DNA of 64,000 bases from JAWKWH01 sp040830725 (GCA_040830725.1 JBFOMG010000044.1:15554-79553); one strand, 5' to 3'; counted from the stretch's first letter, positions 44,294 to 53,753 are shown. A program made the numbers and translations. The notes: a model not told the origin generated them from the sequence alone.

Positions 44294-44950
44294 TCAGGTG
44301 ATCGGCGCCAGCTGGATTTCGACACGGCGGTTTGCCGCCCGGCCGGCAGCGGTGTCGTTTGAAGCGATGGGCTGTGATTCACCAAATCCAACCACTGAAA
44401 AGCGGCGCCCGTCGACACCCTGTCCATTCAGATAATTGGCGACCGACAAGGCCCGGCGCTGGGACAGGCCGAAATTGTAGCTGTCGTCACCGGTTGAATC
44501 GGTATGTCCGTTAACATCAACGACGGTCTTGTTGTACTTGTTCAGCACCAGTGCGACGGAATTCAGCACGGGATAAAACGAGCCTTTCACCGCATCCTGG
44601 TCAACATCGAACGTGATGTTCGAAGGCATGTTCAGCACGATCACGTCGCCATTACGGGTCACAGAAACGCCGGTACCCTGGAGCTGTTGGCGGATCTCAG
44701 CTTCCTGTTTGTCCATATAGGCGCCGATGCCACCACCGGCCAAAGCGCCGATGCCGGCGCCAATCAGCACTGCATTGCGCTGTGCGCGCGGACTGCCACC
44801 GACCGCCAGACCGGCTAGGGCGCCAAGGCCTGCGCCGATGCCTACGCCAGCAGCAGTGTTGGAAACCTTTCTCTGACCGGTAAACGGGTCCGTGGTGCAG
44901 GCGGCGACGAACAATCCCGCAGCCAAAATAGCGAACAATTTCGATTTCAT
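44294..44950 (-). CDS. OmpA-family lipoprotein, YiaD-like
   Basis: This 218-residue outer-membrane lipoprotein has the lipobox FVAAC (Cys about 18). A glycine-zipper segment follows (about 34-80, GVGIGAGLGALAGLAVGG and GAGIGALAGGGIGAYM). The OmpA C-terminal peptidoglycan-binding domain contains NGHTDSTGDDSYN and LSQRRALSVANYL with the final NRRVEI. ATG 44948-44950 follows GAGAGGG. Confidence 0.92.
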   Translation of the reverse strand: MKSKLFAILAAGLFVAACTTDPFTGQRKVSNTAAGVGIGAGLGALAGLAVGGSPRAQRNAVLIGAGIGALAGGGIGAYMDKQEAEIRQQLQGTGVSVTRNGDVIVLNMPSNITFDVDQDAVKGSFYPVLNSVALVLNKYNKTVVDVNGHTDSTGDDSYNFGLSQRRALSVANYLNGQGVDGRRFSVVGFGESQPIASNDTAAGRAANRRVEIQLAPIT

Positions 44951-45257
44951 CTGTATCCCTCTCCGCCGCGCTCCGCGGCACTTCAGCCAGAACACTGTCC
45001 CTTGCCGGGAGCCGATGTCGCGAAGCGCGATTCCAGCCCCACCCTTCTTGCGCCGTTGTAACACGAATTCAGGCAAAAGCATGATCGTGAACGCAAAAGA
45101 TGTTCACGCCGGCTGCAACTGTGGATGGTCGATCGCGGGATCTTCTGCCGTATTTTGCGATTTGCGCGCGACTTTTCTAACTGTGCCTCCATTGCTCATC
45201 TAGAAAAATATCGATATAATTTTCGAAATAACAAAAATGTAGATGGGAGGAGAAACC
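44951..45257. other. Non-coding stretch between OmpA and MBL genes
   Basis: About 307 bp of divergent promoter region. The only clear structure is the palindromic site at 45204-45229; no gene or RNA was recognised in the rest. Confidence 0.6.
45204..45229. promoter_or_regulatory. Catabolic-regulon palindrome, site A
   Basis: AAAAATATCGATAT followed by AATTTTCGAAAT. ATATCGATAT (45208-45217) and TTTCGAAA (45221-45228) are each perfect palindromes. It lies 41 bp upstream of the MBL-fold gene start. It matches sites at 48516, 48691 and 56251. Confidence 0.6.
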
Positions 45258-46319
45258 ATGGCTACCAAATCGATATGGTTGGCAGCGGCGACGTCTGCCG
45301 GATTGCTATTCGGTGTCAGCGCCTCTTTGGCTGAACCGTGCATGAAAATCACCCTGACCGGCACCCAGGGCGGTCCTCCGGTCTACAAGGGCCAGGCCGG
45401 TGCCGGCACGCTGGTTCAGTACGGTGACGAAGAAAACGGATGCGGCGCTGTGAAGTTGCAATTCGATACTGGCCGCGGCACGACGCAGCGTCTGTCCCAG
45501 GTTGGCGTTCCGGTTGGCAAGCTCAACGCCATCTTTCTTACCCATCAGCATTCGGACCACACTGAAGGCCTTGCCGACATGATGCAGTTACGCTGGCACT
45601 TCAACTCCGGCGGACCCAAGGTCGATCTGGTGTGCAGCGGTGATGCCAAATCGCCGCTTGGGCACACATTGAGTTGCGCGATGCTGGCCAAGCATATTGG
45701 CGATGCATTCATCAATTCGGGTGAAATGGCGCAGCGCCTTTCTGAAAACAAGAAACGACTGCCCGGTGGACCGGCCGATCTGATCAATGTGATGACATTC
45801 GAGCCCGGCGAGGAACCAACCGAAGTCTGGTCGTCGGGAGACGTGAAAGTCAGCGCCATCAAGTCACGCCACATCGCAGGGCACGCATCCTATCGTGTTG
45901 ACACGCCAGCGGGCAGCGTTGTTATCGGCGGGGATGCGGGCAATGACAATCCGAAACCACCTCGCGACACATCGACGTCGGCACAGGTGGAAAAACTGGC
46001 GAGCGGCGTCGATGTCATCGTCCACTCGACCATCCATCCGGTCATGGGTCCTGACAAGGATAGCGGTTTTCCGCCGCCAATCTACTTCCGTCAGAGCACC
46101 GCAACGGATCTGGGCTCCATGGCGATGCGCGCAGGCGCGAAGCATCTGATGCTGACCCATCTGATCCCGCCGATGGGCGCCAAGAAACAGGGCCCCTACC
46201 CCATCCCGGGCGGCGGCCTGACAGAGGATGACTACAAGCAGGCGGCTGTCGACGGCGGCTTTGGGGGCAACGTCGTGGTCGGCACTGATCTGGCCACGCT
46301 GACCCTGCCTGCCAAGTAA
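45258..46319 (+). CDS. Secreted MBL-fold metallohydrolase
   Basis: This 353-residue metallo-beta-lactamase-fold hydrolase has a signal peptide (cleavage near SLAEPC, about 26) and zinc motif HQHSDH at 96-101. Further ligands are likely in SRHIAGHASYR, GGDAGND and the late LTHLIPP. Its length and style resemble arylsulfatase/phosphodiesterase-like MBL proteins (AtsA group). ATG 45258 is preceded by GGGAGGAG. It is a single transcription unit with site A upstream. The substrate is unknown; its place in the regulon suggests an extracytoplasmic first step. Confidence 0.82.
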   Translation: MATKSIWLAAATSAGLLFGVSASLAEPCMKITLTGTQGGPPVYKGQAGAGTLVQYGDEENGCGAVKLQFDTGRGTTQRLSQVGVPVGKLNAIFLTHQHSDHTEGLADMMQLRWHFNSGGPKVDLVCSGDAKSPLGHTLSCAMLAKHIGDAFINSGEMAQRLSENKKRLPGGPADLINVMTFEPGEEPTEVWSSGDVKVSAIKSRHIAGHASYRVDTPAGSVVIGGDAGNDNPKPPRDTSTSAQVEKLASGVDVIVHSTIHPVMGPDKDSGFPPPIYFRQSTATDLGSMAMRAGAKHLMLTHLIPPMGAKKQGPYPIPGGGLTEDDYKQAAVDGGFGGNVVVGTDLATLTLPAK

Positions 46320-46338
46320 ACGGGGCGGCTGAATTCGA

Positions 46339-46374
46339 GCCAACCGGCAGTTTCTTGAAAAACCGGCGGTTGGC
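46339..46374. terminator. Hairpin between convergent MBL and GST genes
   Basis: GCCAACCG (46339-46346) and CGGTTGGC (46367-46374) form an 8-bp perfect stem in the 63-bp convergent gap. The T tract is weak, so terminator function is tentative. Confidence 0.4.
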
Positions 46375-46382
46375 AAAACGCT

Positions 46383-47177
46383 TCAATCGGCGAACAGCGC
46401 TTCAATATCGGCCTTCGCATCTGAGATGGCCGTGGCATATTTTGTGATGGCCTTTGCCGAGATGAGAGAGCCAACCGCCTTGTTGAACGAAGGCCTGTCT
46501 CTCGCCGCCAGCAACCAGGCCAAAAGGTTCTTCTTTGCGCGCCAGAATTGCTCCAGCCCGAGCAGTTCGAGCCGGTTTATGTGCGGAAGGATTGCCATAT
46601 CGGCAACCGTGTAGCGGTCACCTCCAAGCCATCGATGTGACCCGGTTTCCAGGTCGATTTCGCCAACAAGACGGCTGACGCAATCACGGGCCCGCGATAC
46701 CGCGGCAGCTTCAAATCCCTCCTCGAGGATGCACCTCATTTTTGCAGCCCGGTTGGGATCGGGAACCAGAGCAATTCGCTGCTCCAGTTCTTCGGCCGGA
46801 AGAGCGCGCAACCTGGCACGATTGACGATGACCTGCGTGAACGTGTTTACCGCATCGTGCAGGGCCAGACTTTGCGAAAGCCAGCCTTCGTCGTTTTCAC
46901 TGATGCGTTTCGCGCTTCCCCGACCATACCGGTGCACGAGATGGCGCATGATGTCGTTCGATTCCGTGACCACCCGGCCGTCGTCGATGAGTGTCGGCAC
47001 CACCCCGTTGGCGTTGATTGCAAGATAGTCAGGCTGGAACTGGTCACCCTTGGCCAGATCAAGTTTCCGGCCTTGCCAGTCAAGTTCAAGTTCTGCGAGC
47101 AGCAGACGAACCTTGGCCGAGCAGACCGAAGTCGGCGAATGATAAAGGATCAGATCGGGCGCCCCGGATTCAGTCAA
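46383..47177 (-). CDS. Glutathione S-transferase family protein
   Basis: This 264-residue GST-type protein has a thioredoxin-like N-domain (LILYHSPTSVCSAKVRLLLAE, cis-Pro in NGVVPTLIDDG, then VVTESNDIMRHL) and a helical C-domain (DRYTVADMAILPHINRLELL). It starts at TTG 47175-47177, 8 bp after the DRE-TIM gene, in one operon. In aromatic pathways such enzymes isomerise or conjugate ring-cleavage or halogenated intermediates. The role here is inferred only from neighbours. Confidence 0.83.
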   Translation of the reverse strand: MTESGAPDLILYHSPTSVCSAKVRLLLAELELDWQGRKLDLAKGDQFQPDYLAINANGVVPTLIDDGRVVTESNDIMRHLVHRYGRGSAKRISENDEGWLSQSLALHDAVNTFTQVIVNRARLRALPAEELEQRIALVPDPNRAAKMRCILEEGFEAAAVSRARDCVSRLVGEIDLETGSHRWLGGDRYTVADMAILPHINRLELLGLEQFWRAKKNLLAWLLAARDRPSFNKAVGSLISAKAITKYATAISDAKADIEALFAD

Positions 47178-47185
47178 AGCCCCGG

Positions 47186-48514
47186 TCAGGCCGCCATGCG
47201 CGCCAGCACCGGTTCGGCTATCGCCCGGAACTCGTCGTCCGTCAGGATGTCGCGCTTCTTGATCCCTGCCTGTTTGACGGCGTCGAGAATTTCGGCAACT
47301 GCCTCGTCATCCGCCTCGCCCAGTCCCAACTCATCCAGTTTGTAGGTGATGGACGCCTTGCCGCTTTTCTTGCCCAGAACGACCTCACCGACCCTGCCGG
47401 TCAAGGCCGGATGGGTGCCAAACATGACGAGGGGATCGTGCATGACAAAGTTGATGCCGATACCGGATTCGCGGGTAAAGTTGCCGCTTCCAAGCACCGG
47501 CTTGTTGCGGGCGATCGGAACGTTGGATTTTTGCGAGAGCAGTTCTCCAAGCTCCGGCAGCTTGTCCAGCCGGTAGCCGGTATCATAACCGTAGAGCAGG
47601 TCGAGACCCAGCATCAGTTCTTCCAGGGCCGCATTGCCGGTTCGTTCGCCAAGACCGTTGCCGCAGCTGTGCACGACTTCGGCACCGGCAGTGACAGCGG
47701 CAAGTTCGGTGGCGACGCCCATACCGAAATCATTGTGGGTGTGGATTTCGATTGGCAGACCGGTCATTTTCTTGACCCAGCGGACCATGTATTTGATCGC
47801 CTCGGGCGTTGCGCAGCCCATCGTATCGACAATGCCGATGGAATCCGGTGGAGCCTCACCCATCACACCCTTGCAGAGATTTTCCAGGTCATCCGGGCGG
47901 GCTCGCGTCGTGTCATAGGGAAAGAATACCGCATAAAGCCCCTGCTCCCGCGCGTAATTGATGATCGGCGCGCTTTTGTTCAGCACATCTTTCCAGGTCC
48001 AGCCGAATTGTGTTGTCAGTTTCGGATAACCAATCGGCACTTCGATAATGACACCGTTTGCGCCACATTCCAGCGCCTTGTCGATGTCCTGTTTCATTGC
48101 ACGGGCAAAGGTGAATATTCTCGATTTGAGGCCGAGTTTTGATATCTGCTTGATCGCTTCCTCATCCTGGGGAGAAACCGCAGGCATGCCTGCTTCAATC
48201 CGTTCAACGCCGATTTCATTCAGTTTCTGCGCGATGGCGATCTTGTCATCGACGGAGAATACAACACCGGGCGTCTGCTCGCCGTCGCGAAGCGTTGCAT
48301 CGTGAATTTCCACCCGCTCCGGCAAGTCAAGACCTTGCCTGACTTCGGCTTCAAAATTGTAAGGGCTGACCCACCATTTGCCGTCCTCGAAGTGGTTTTC
48401 GCGCATGAGGTCCAAGCTCCATGTAACTGCATCCGACGCAATGCTCCCGGGCGCCAGAAAGGGGATGAAATAGCTAGCCGATTGGGATTTCCATATTTTA
48501 TGCTGTTGCGACAT
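47186..48514 (-). CDS. DRE-TIM metallolyase (isopropylmalate/homocitrate synthase-like)
   Basis: This 442-residue HMGL-family enzyme has DATLRDGEQTPGVVFS (about 72-87), the helix ERIEAGMPAVSPQDEEAI, metal-binding HTHNDFGMG and the barrel motif GNGLGERTGNAALEEL. Members do Claisen condensation or cleavage of acyl-CoA and oxoacids; which one cannot be told. ATG 48514 gives the family start, but an in-frame GTG at 48556 has a better GGAGA ribosome site. Regulatory site C lies between these two codons. Confidence 0.85.
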   Translation of the reverse strand: MSQQHKIWKSQSASYFIPFLAPGSIASDAVTWSLDLMRENHFEDGKWWVSPYNFEAEVRQGLDLPERVEIHDATLRDGEQTPGVVFSVDDKIAIAQKLNEIGVERIEAGMPAVSPQDEEAIKQISKLGLKSRIFTFARAMKQDIDKALECGANGVIIEVPIGYPKLTTQFGWTWKDVLNKSAPIINYAREQGLYAVFFPYDTTRARPDDLENLCKGVMGEAPPDSIGIVDTMGCATPEAIKYMVRWVKKMTGLPIEIHTHNDFGMGVATELAAVTAGAEVVHSCGNGLGERTGNAALEELMLGLDLLYGYDTGYRLDKLPELGELLSQKSNVPIARNKPVLGSGNFTRESGIGINFVMHDPLVMFGTHPALTGRVGEVVLGKKSGKASITYKLDELGLGEADDEAVAEILDAVKQAGIKKRDILTDDEFRAIAEPVLARMAA

Positions 48515-48515
48515 A

Positions 48516-48525
48516 ATATCAATAT
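48516..48525. promoter_or_regulatory. Catabolic-regulon palindrome, site C
   Basis: ATATCAATAT followed by TTTTC, a one-base variant of the core, sits just upstream of the ATG of the DRE-TIM gene. Confidence 0.45.
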
Positions 48526-48690
48526 TTTTCTCTTTTATATTGAACCATCTGGTCACATTTTCGTTCTCCGGAAATCGACGGGTAAGCAGTAAATTTCTGC
48601 TAACATACGGAACAGGCTGGCTTATCCAAATCGCAGACGCTGCTCGAACATAACACTCATCAGGGTGCTGCGCCTTGCAGTTCGCAAAAA

Positions 48691-48708
48691 ATATCGATAT
48701 TTTCGAAG
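48691..48708. promoter_or_regulatory. Catabolic-regulon palindrome, site B
   Basis: ATATCGATATTTTCGAAG, the closest match to site A, ends one base before the malonyl-CoA decarboxylase ATG. Confidence 0.6.
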
Positions 48709-48709
48709 C

Positions 48710-50113
48710 ATGACGTCCACCAACCTCAGTTCGCTGGTCAATTCAATCGCTGAACGCGGATTCGGGATGCTGGGATTAACGCGTTCCGACCGCGGAACAG
48801 CGAATGCGGAAGATGTTGGCGAACTTTGCAAGATGCTGCTCTCGGCGCAAGGGGAAGCTTCCGGCATCGCCCTTTCGAAGGAAATCCTCACCCGCTACCA
48901 AAACCTTGATGACGAGCAGAAAACATCGTTCTTCCAGCTGATTTGCTCCGAATTCTCGGCGGATCAAGATGAGGCGCGGGCGGCGGCGGCAGCTTATCTT
49001 GAGCATTCAGGTTCTGATGAATTGATCCGTCTTTCTGAAGCCGCACGACCGAAGCGAAATGAGTTGCTGCACCGTCTCAACCAGGCTCCTGACGCGACGC
49101 GCATTCTTGTCGACATGAGGGCAGACTTGCTTGACCGGCTCAAGGGGACACCAGATTTGGCCGCAGTTAACCGGGATTTCGTTCAGCATTTTACCGCTTG
49201 GTTTAATCGCGGGTTTCTCGAACTGCGGAACCTCGACTGGGATACGCCAGCAACGATTCTGGAAAAGATCATTGAGTATGAGGCCGTGCACGGCATGGCC
49301 GGGTGGACAGATCTGCGCGAGCGCATCGATCCGGACGACCGCTTGATCTACGGCTTTTTTCACCCGCGTCTCGGTTCGGAGCCGCTCATCTTCGTCGAGA
49401 TCGCCCTGATGGACAAAATGCCATCCAATATCTCAGATGTCCTGGACACAGAACGGCCTGAGCCGGTGCCAGCTCCAAAGACAGCAGTATTCTACTCCAT
49501 CTCGAATTGCCAGAAGGGACTGCGCGGTATTCCGCTGGGCAGTTTTCTCATCAAGCAGGTGATCGAAGATTTGCGACAGAGATTTCCGTCATTGAAGGAA
49601 TTTGTGACGCTTTCGCCGATACCGTCGTTCAGGAGAGCGCTCAAGAAGAACCAGCAAAGCGATTTTCGCGAGGCTACGTTCGCAGCAGCCAATGATGCCG
49701 AGACGCCCGGCTGGTGGGATGATGAAGGCCAATCCCGGCTGCTGGCGGCAGAATTGCTTCCTGCTGCGCAATGGTTTCTGGCCAACTGCACCGATCGGTC
49801 CGGTCGTCCGGTCGATCCGGTAGCGCGGTTTCACCTGGGAAACGGTGCCCGTCTGGAGCGGGTCAATTGGAATGCGGACATTTCGAAGCGTGGACTGGAT
49901 AACGCGTTTGGCATGATGGCCAACTACCGCTACCGGCTTGACGAAATCGAGCATAACCACGAAAACTTCGCCAACGGCGGAAAGATCATAACCTCGGGCA
50001 GCGTCGCCCGTGCTGCCCGGAACTATGGGAACAGTATCGTAGAGCACAGGGCAATCGTGACCGATTCCGCCGGCGCCCCCGACCAAACACTCGGGAACAG
50101 GGAAACGGCCTAG
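48710..50113 (+). CDS. Malonyl-CoA decarboxylase
   Basis: This 467-residue enzyme converts malonyl-CoA to acetyl-CoA and CO2. It has an N-terminal helical domain and a C-terminal GNAT-like catalytic domain, with HFTAWFNRGFLELRNLDWDTPA, FYSISNCQKGLRGIPLG, LSPIPSFRRAL and the late NWNADISKRGLDNAFGMMANY. The ATG at 48710 lies one base after site B and lacks a strong ribosome site. It is followed 15 bp later by the GntR gene, in the same operon. Its presence implies that the pathway yields malonate or malonyl-CoA. Confidence 0.92.
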   Translation: MTSTNLSSLVNSIAERGFGMLGLTRSDRGTANAEDVGELCKMLLSAQGEASGIALSKEILTRYQNLDDEQKTSFFQLICSEFSADQDEARAAAAAYLEHSGSDELIRLSEAARPKRNELLHRLNQAPDATRILVDMRADLLDRLKGTPDLAAVNRDFVQHFTAWFNRGFLELRNLDWDTPATILEKIIEYEAVHGMAGWTDLRERIDPDDRLIYGFFHPRLGSEPLIFVEIALMDKMPSNISDVLDTERPEPVPAPKTAVFYSISNCQKGLRGIPLGSFLIKQVIEDLRQRFPSLKEFVTLSPIPSFRRALKKNQQSDFREATFAAANDAETPGWWDDEGQSRLLAAELLPAAQWFLANCTDRSGRPVDPVARFHLGNGARLERVNWNADISKRGLDNAFGMMANYRYRLDEIEHNHENFANGGKIITSGSVARAARNYGNSIVEHRAIVTDSAGAPDQTLGNRETA

Positions 50114-50128
50114 GCTGGAGACTGGAAT

Positions 50129-50866
50129 TTGAACAAAGCGACAGACAACCCGGTTTTGGAACCCGACAACCAGGAAGAGATTCTGTTGGACGACAGCGCG
50201 CCTGCTTCGTCCGGTTCCATGACCAGCCAGATATACCAACGCCTGCGAACGGACATTATGAGCGGTGAGCTGGCGCCTGGAGCCAAGCTGAAAATCGAGG
50301 AATTGCGATCGATTTACGATGTTGGCACCAGCCCGATCCGGGAAGCATTGAGCCTGCTGACGTCAGATCACTTCGTCGAACGGATCGACCAGCGCGGTTT
50401 CCGCGTTGCCAAGATCAGTGCCGGTGAGTTTGACGAATTGCTCAAGACACGCTGCTGGCTGGAAGAACGCGGATTGCGGGAATCGATCGAACATGGCGAC
50501 AGCAGCTGGGAAGAGAAGGTCGTGCTGGCCGCTTACCGCCTTTCGAGGGTTCCAAGATCAGAGGCGGATGACCATTTCGTTGCCAACGACGAATGGGAAC
50601 TCCTGCACAAGCAATTCCACATGACGCTCATTTCTGCGTGCGGATCGAGCATCCTGAAAAAGTTCTGCAATCAGCTCTACGACCAGAACGTCAGGTACCG
50701 GCAGCTATCGGGAAGCACGGCCTACCCCTCCCGCGATGTAGCCGCGGAGCATGGTGCGATTTGCGACGCGGTGTTGGCGCGCGACGCGGACCTGGCTTCA
50801 GAGTTGCTTATTGCCCACTACACCCGCACCGGCAAATTCCTGCTTGATCAATTGGCTCGGGAATAA
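50129..50866 (+). CDS. GntR-family regulator (FCD/FadR type)
   Basis: This 245-residue transcription factor has a winged HTH at about 32-100 (TSQIYQRLRTDIMSGELAPG, SIYDVGTSPIREALSLL) and an FCD all-helical effector domain with metal-binding histidines (FHMTLISACGS, AEHGAICDAV). It starts at TTG 50129 behind GGAG. It lies directly downstream of malonyl-CoA decarboxylase and at the centre of the units carrying the ATATCGATAT sites, so it is the natural candidate regulator. Binding is inferred. Confidence 0.9.
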   Translation: MNKATDNPVLEPDNQEEILLDDSAPASSGSMTSQIYQRLRTDIMSGELAPGAKLKIEELRSIYDVGTSPIREALSLLTSDHFVERIDQRGFRVAKISAGEFDELLKTRCWLEERGLRESIEHGDSSWEEKVVLAAYRLSRVPRSEADDHFVANDEWELLHKQFHMTLISACGSSILKKFCNQLYDQNVRYRQLSGSTAYPSRDVAAEHGAICDAVLARDADLASELLIAHYTRTGKFLLDQLARE

Positions 50867-50881
50867 CCGGTTTGTCAGCCT

Positions 50882-51751
50882 TCACTCGGGCACAAGCACA
50901 AAGTCGAATTCGACGGTAAAGTAGGGATCAGAAATACTGTCCGGATCCAAAACCGTACCGGGCACATCCGAACGGCCGGTCTTTTCCTGATATTCCATGA
51001 CCAACGCCTCGCGCACGCCGAAAACGGCGTCCTCATCGAGATAAGGATCATCGGATGGGAAAACTTCGGTGACCAGGGTGCGATGGCCCGGCGCCGTGAT
51101 GATGAAATGCAGGTGCGAAGGCCGCCACGGATGACGTCCTGTCGCGTGCAGCAGCTCACCCACCGGTCCGTCATCGGGAACCGTGTACGGCGCCGGCCGG
51201 ACGGTGGAAAAGATATATTTTCCATCGTCGCCAACATTCATATGGGCGCGCAGATTATAGTCCGGTTGCGCCGGATCCTGGTTTGAATAAAGACCGTTGT
51301 CTGCGGTCTGCCAGATCTCAATCTCCGCCCCCTTTATTGCGTTGCCCGCCGGGTCACGGATCTGGCCGGACACGATTACCGATGCTCCGTCATTGTCTTT
51401 TCTGAGATCCCCGCCAACCGGCAGGTCGGGGGCGCCGAGAATGTGGAACGGGCCGAGCACGCTTGAGGGTGTTCCGTTGTCTGGCGAATTGACCATATCG
51501 ACCAGCGACGACAGACCAAGAACATCCGACAGCAGCACAAATTCATTTCGTTCGGCGTCGGTGATCTCGCCGGCCTTGGTCAGGATTTCCACCCCCTTGC
51601 GCCATTCCTCATGGGTTAGTCCGACCTCGCGGGTGAAATCATGAAGATGGCCGGCAAGCGATTCGAGGATGAATTTCAAACGCGGACTGGTGTCAGGACC
51701 GCAATAATCCAGGAAAGCACGGGTGATGTTTTCTTTTGTAACGCTGCGCAT
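50882..51751 (-). CDS. Intradiol dioxygenase, hydroxyquinol 1,2-dioxygenase-like
   Basis: This 289-residue non-heme Fe(III) enzyme opens a catechol-type ring between the hydroxyls. The N-terminal helical dimerisation domain (about 1-100) and the catalytic beta-sandwich are both present. The four iron ligands are Y155 (GLYSNQ), Y189 (APYTVP), H213 and H215 (RPSHLHF), with the spacing seen in hydroxyquinol 1,2-dioxygenases. It is the last gene of the RutE-OsmC-TRAP operon. Hydroxyquinol rather than catechol specificity is the best guess. Confidence 0.88.
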   Translation of the reverse strand: MRSVTKENITRAFLDYCGPDTSPRLKFILESLAGHLHDFTREVGLTHEEWRKGVEILTKAGEITDAERNEFVLLSDVLGLSSLVDMVNSPDNGTPSSVLGPFHILGAPDLPVGGDLRKDNDGASVIVSGQIRDPAGNAIKGAEIEIWQTADNGLYSNQDPAQPDYNLRAHMNVGDDGKYIFSTVRPAPYTVPDDGPVGELLHATGRHPWRPSHLHFIITAPGHRTLVTEVFPSDDPYLDEDAVFGVREALVMEYQEKTGRSDVPGTVLDPDSISDPYFTVEFDFVLVPE

Positions 51752-51769
51752 GGCGGGTTCTCACATGGG

Positions 51770-53080
51770 TCAGTGGATGATCCCGGTTGACAGGATCGGG
51801 TAACGAATCAGCAGGATCAGCACGAACAGCATGATGACGGCAAAAGGCAGTGCACCGAGGAATACGTCCTTCAGGCTGATTTCCGGATCATTGAGTGTCG
51901 CTTTGATGACAAAGCAGGAGATGCCAAGCGGCGGGGTCAAAAGGCCAATTTCGGCGCCGATGACAGTAACAATGCCGAACCAGACCAGGCTGTGACCCAT
52001 GCTCTCGATCAGAGTGATGAAAAGCGGTACGACGATCAGGATGATCGACGCGGTATCCAATAGCGTGCCGAGGAACAACATCAGGATGACATAGATCAGC
52101 ATGATGCCGAAAAAGCCCAGGTCGTAATGCTCGAGCAACGCTTCCAGCTCATTGGGCAGTCCCGCATATCCGAGCATGCGCGAATAAAGCGAGGCCATGG
52201 TGATCAGGAACAGGATCGAGGCGGTGATGTAGCCGGTTTCAATCGCTGTATCCCACAGGCCCGACCAGGTGATTTTCCGGCGCAACATGGCGATGAGCAG
52301 GGCCACGAGCGCGCCTGCCGCCCCTGCCTCGACGGGTGTCAGCCAGCCGGTGTAGATCCCGCCGAGCACAATTCCTATCAGCAGGATCGTCGGGACCGTT
52401 TTGTCCAGCACTTCATAGGTGCTCAAAGCTTCGGTCTCGCTTTGCCGGCTCTTCGTGCCGATGAATGACGGCCAGAACCGGCCCATGGCCAAAATCGCGA
52501 CAATATAGGCGACGGTCAGACAAAGGCCCGGAATGATCCCGGCGACAAACATTTCGCCGACCGATTGTTCGGCGACGAATGCGTAGATGATGAGCATGGC
52601 GCTGGGCGGGATGATCATGCCGAGAACCGATGAACCCGCGACCACGCCGACGGCAAAGCGCTTGTTGTAGTCGAAGCGGCGCATTTCGGGCACGGAGATC
52701 TTGGTGAAAACCGATGCCGACGCGATCGACGATCCGGTCACCGCCGCAAAGACAGCGTTGGCTCCGACGGTCGCCATTCCGATGCCGCCGGTAACTTTGC
52801 GGAATCCTCGGTTGATCACCGTGTAAATATCCGTCCCGAGCCCCGCTCGGGACACCAGTAACCCCATGACAGTGAACAGCGGAATCGTCGCAAACTCGTA
52901 CTCTGTTACACCGTCTCCAACCGCCACTTTGAGAAAGTTGAAAGCGAGGATCGGTTTGCCGCTCATGATCCAGATCGACACGAACGACACAAGCCCGAGC
53001 GCGACCGGAATGTACATTCCGAGATAAATCAGAACGACGATAGCGACGACGGAGATGATTCCGATTTCAACTGGCGTCAT
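51770..53080 (-). CDS. TRAP transporter large permease (DctM), second system
   Basis: This 436-residue multispanning permease has VSRAGLGTDIYTVINRGFRK, GSSVLGMIIPPSAMLIIYAF and LFLGTLLDTASIILIVVPLF. ATG 53080 is chosen; an in-frame GTG lies three codons upstream. It lies between dctQ and the ring-cleavage dioxygenase gene. Confidence 0.92.
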   Translation of the reverse strand: MTPVEIGIISVVAIVVLIYLGMYIPVALGLVSFVSIWIMSGKPILAFNFLKVAVGDGVTEYEFATIPLFTVMGLLVSRAGLGTDIYTVINRGFRKVTGGIGMATVGANAVFAAVTGSSIASASVFTKISVPEMRRFDYNKRFAVGVVAGSSVLGMIIPPSAMLIIYAFVAEQSVGEMFVAGIIPGLCLTVAYIVAILAMGRFWPSFIGTKSRQSETEALSTYEVLDKTVPTILLIGIVLGGIYTGWLTPVEAGAAGALVALLIAMLRRKITWSGLWDTAIETGYITASILFLITMASLYSRMLGYAGLPNELEALLEHYDLGFFGIMLIYVILMLFLGTLLDTASIILIVVPLFITLIESMGHSLVWFGIVTVIGAEIGLLTPPLGISCFVIKATLNDPEISLKDVFLGALPFAVIMLFVLILLIRYPILSTGIIH

Positions 53081-53119
53081 CGTGGCCACCGCGCGAACCG
53101 TTGGTCAAATCGCATCTCC

Positions 53120-53719
53120 TCACCTCGGTGCCGCCGGTTTGGGCCCCAACAGGGTTTTGAAGGCGAACAGGATGGCGGAGAGCAAAACGCCGAAGAAAAT
53201 CGCCAGCTTGGCCGGCCACCAAGGCGCGGTCAAAATGCCCGGCGTTCCAAAATAGTCGCATCGGGCAAAACCGTCCTTCAGATCAGTCCAGATATTGCCC
53301 GTCGGCGGTGGCCCAAACTCAGGCTGGGAGAAGAAATGGCAGCTTTCAAACGCTTCCACGAATTCGGGCCACATGGTCCAGGCAATCATGGCCATGAAGA
53401 TGCAGGCGATCAAATCGATCAAACGCGACATCAGCCCGGCGATCGCGGGATTTCGGCTGCGCATTAGCATCAGGAAACCGTCGGACCGGGTCAGGCGGTT
53501 GCCTTCGGCGACGTTGGGCAACTGGAGAAATACGATCAGAACCAGGGAAAAAATGACGACTTCGACAACGCCGCGAAACGGCGCGTGAAAGACGCCGCGC
53601 GCCACGACGTCGACATTCATCACCGCAACCAGAATGAAAAGGACTGCGGTTCCAACGGCATTGGACAAGGCGGCGAGGCGGACCGCGAAATTGCGTGCGC
53701 CCGATAACAGAACGCTCAT
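53120..53719 (-). CDS. TRAP transporter small permease (DctQ), second system
   Basis: This 199-residue protein has four hydrophobic helices, longer than usual because of a periplasmic loop of about 35 residues (ESCHFFSQPEFGPPPTGN to PGILTAPWWPAK) before the last helix. Start ATG 53719 is 34 bp after the receptor gene stop. Confidence 0.85.
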   Translation of the reverse strand: MSVLLSGARNFAVRLAALSNAVGTAVLFILVAVMNVDVVARGVFHAPFRGVVEVVIFSLVLIVFLQLPNVAEGNRLTRSDGFLMLMRSRNPAIAGLMSRLIDLIACIFMAMIAWTMWPEFVEAFESCHFFSQPEFGPPPTGNIWTDLKDGFARCDYFGTPGILTAPWWPAKLAIFFGVLLSAILFAFKTLLGPKPAAPR

Positions 53720-53753
53720 CGTATCGCCATCCGCCTCGCCAGTTTCTTCGCTT

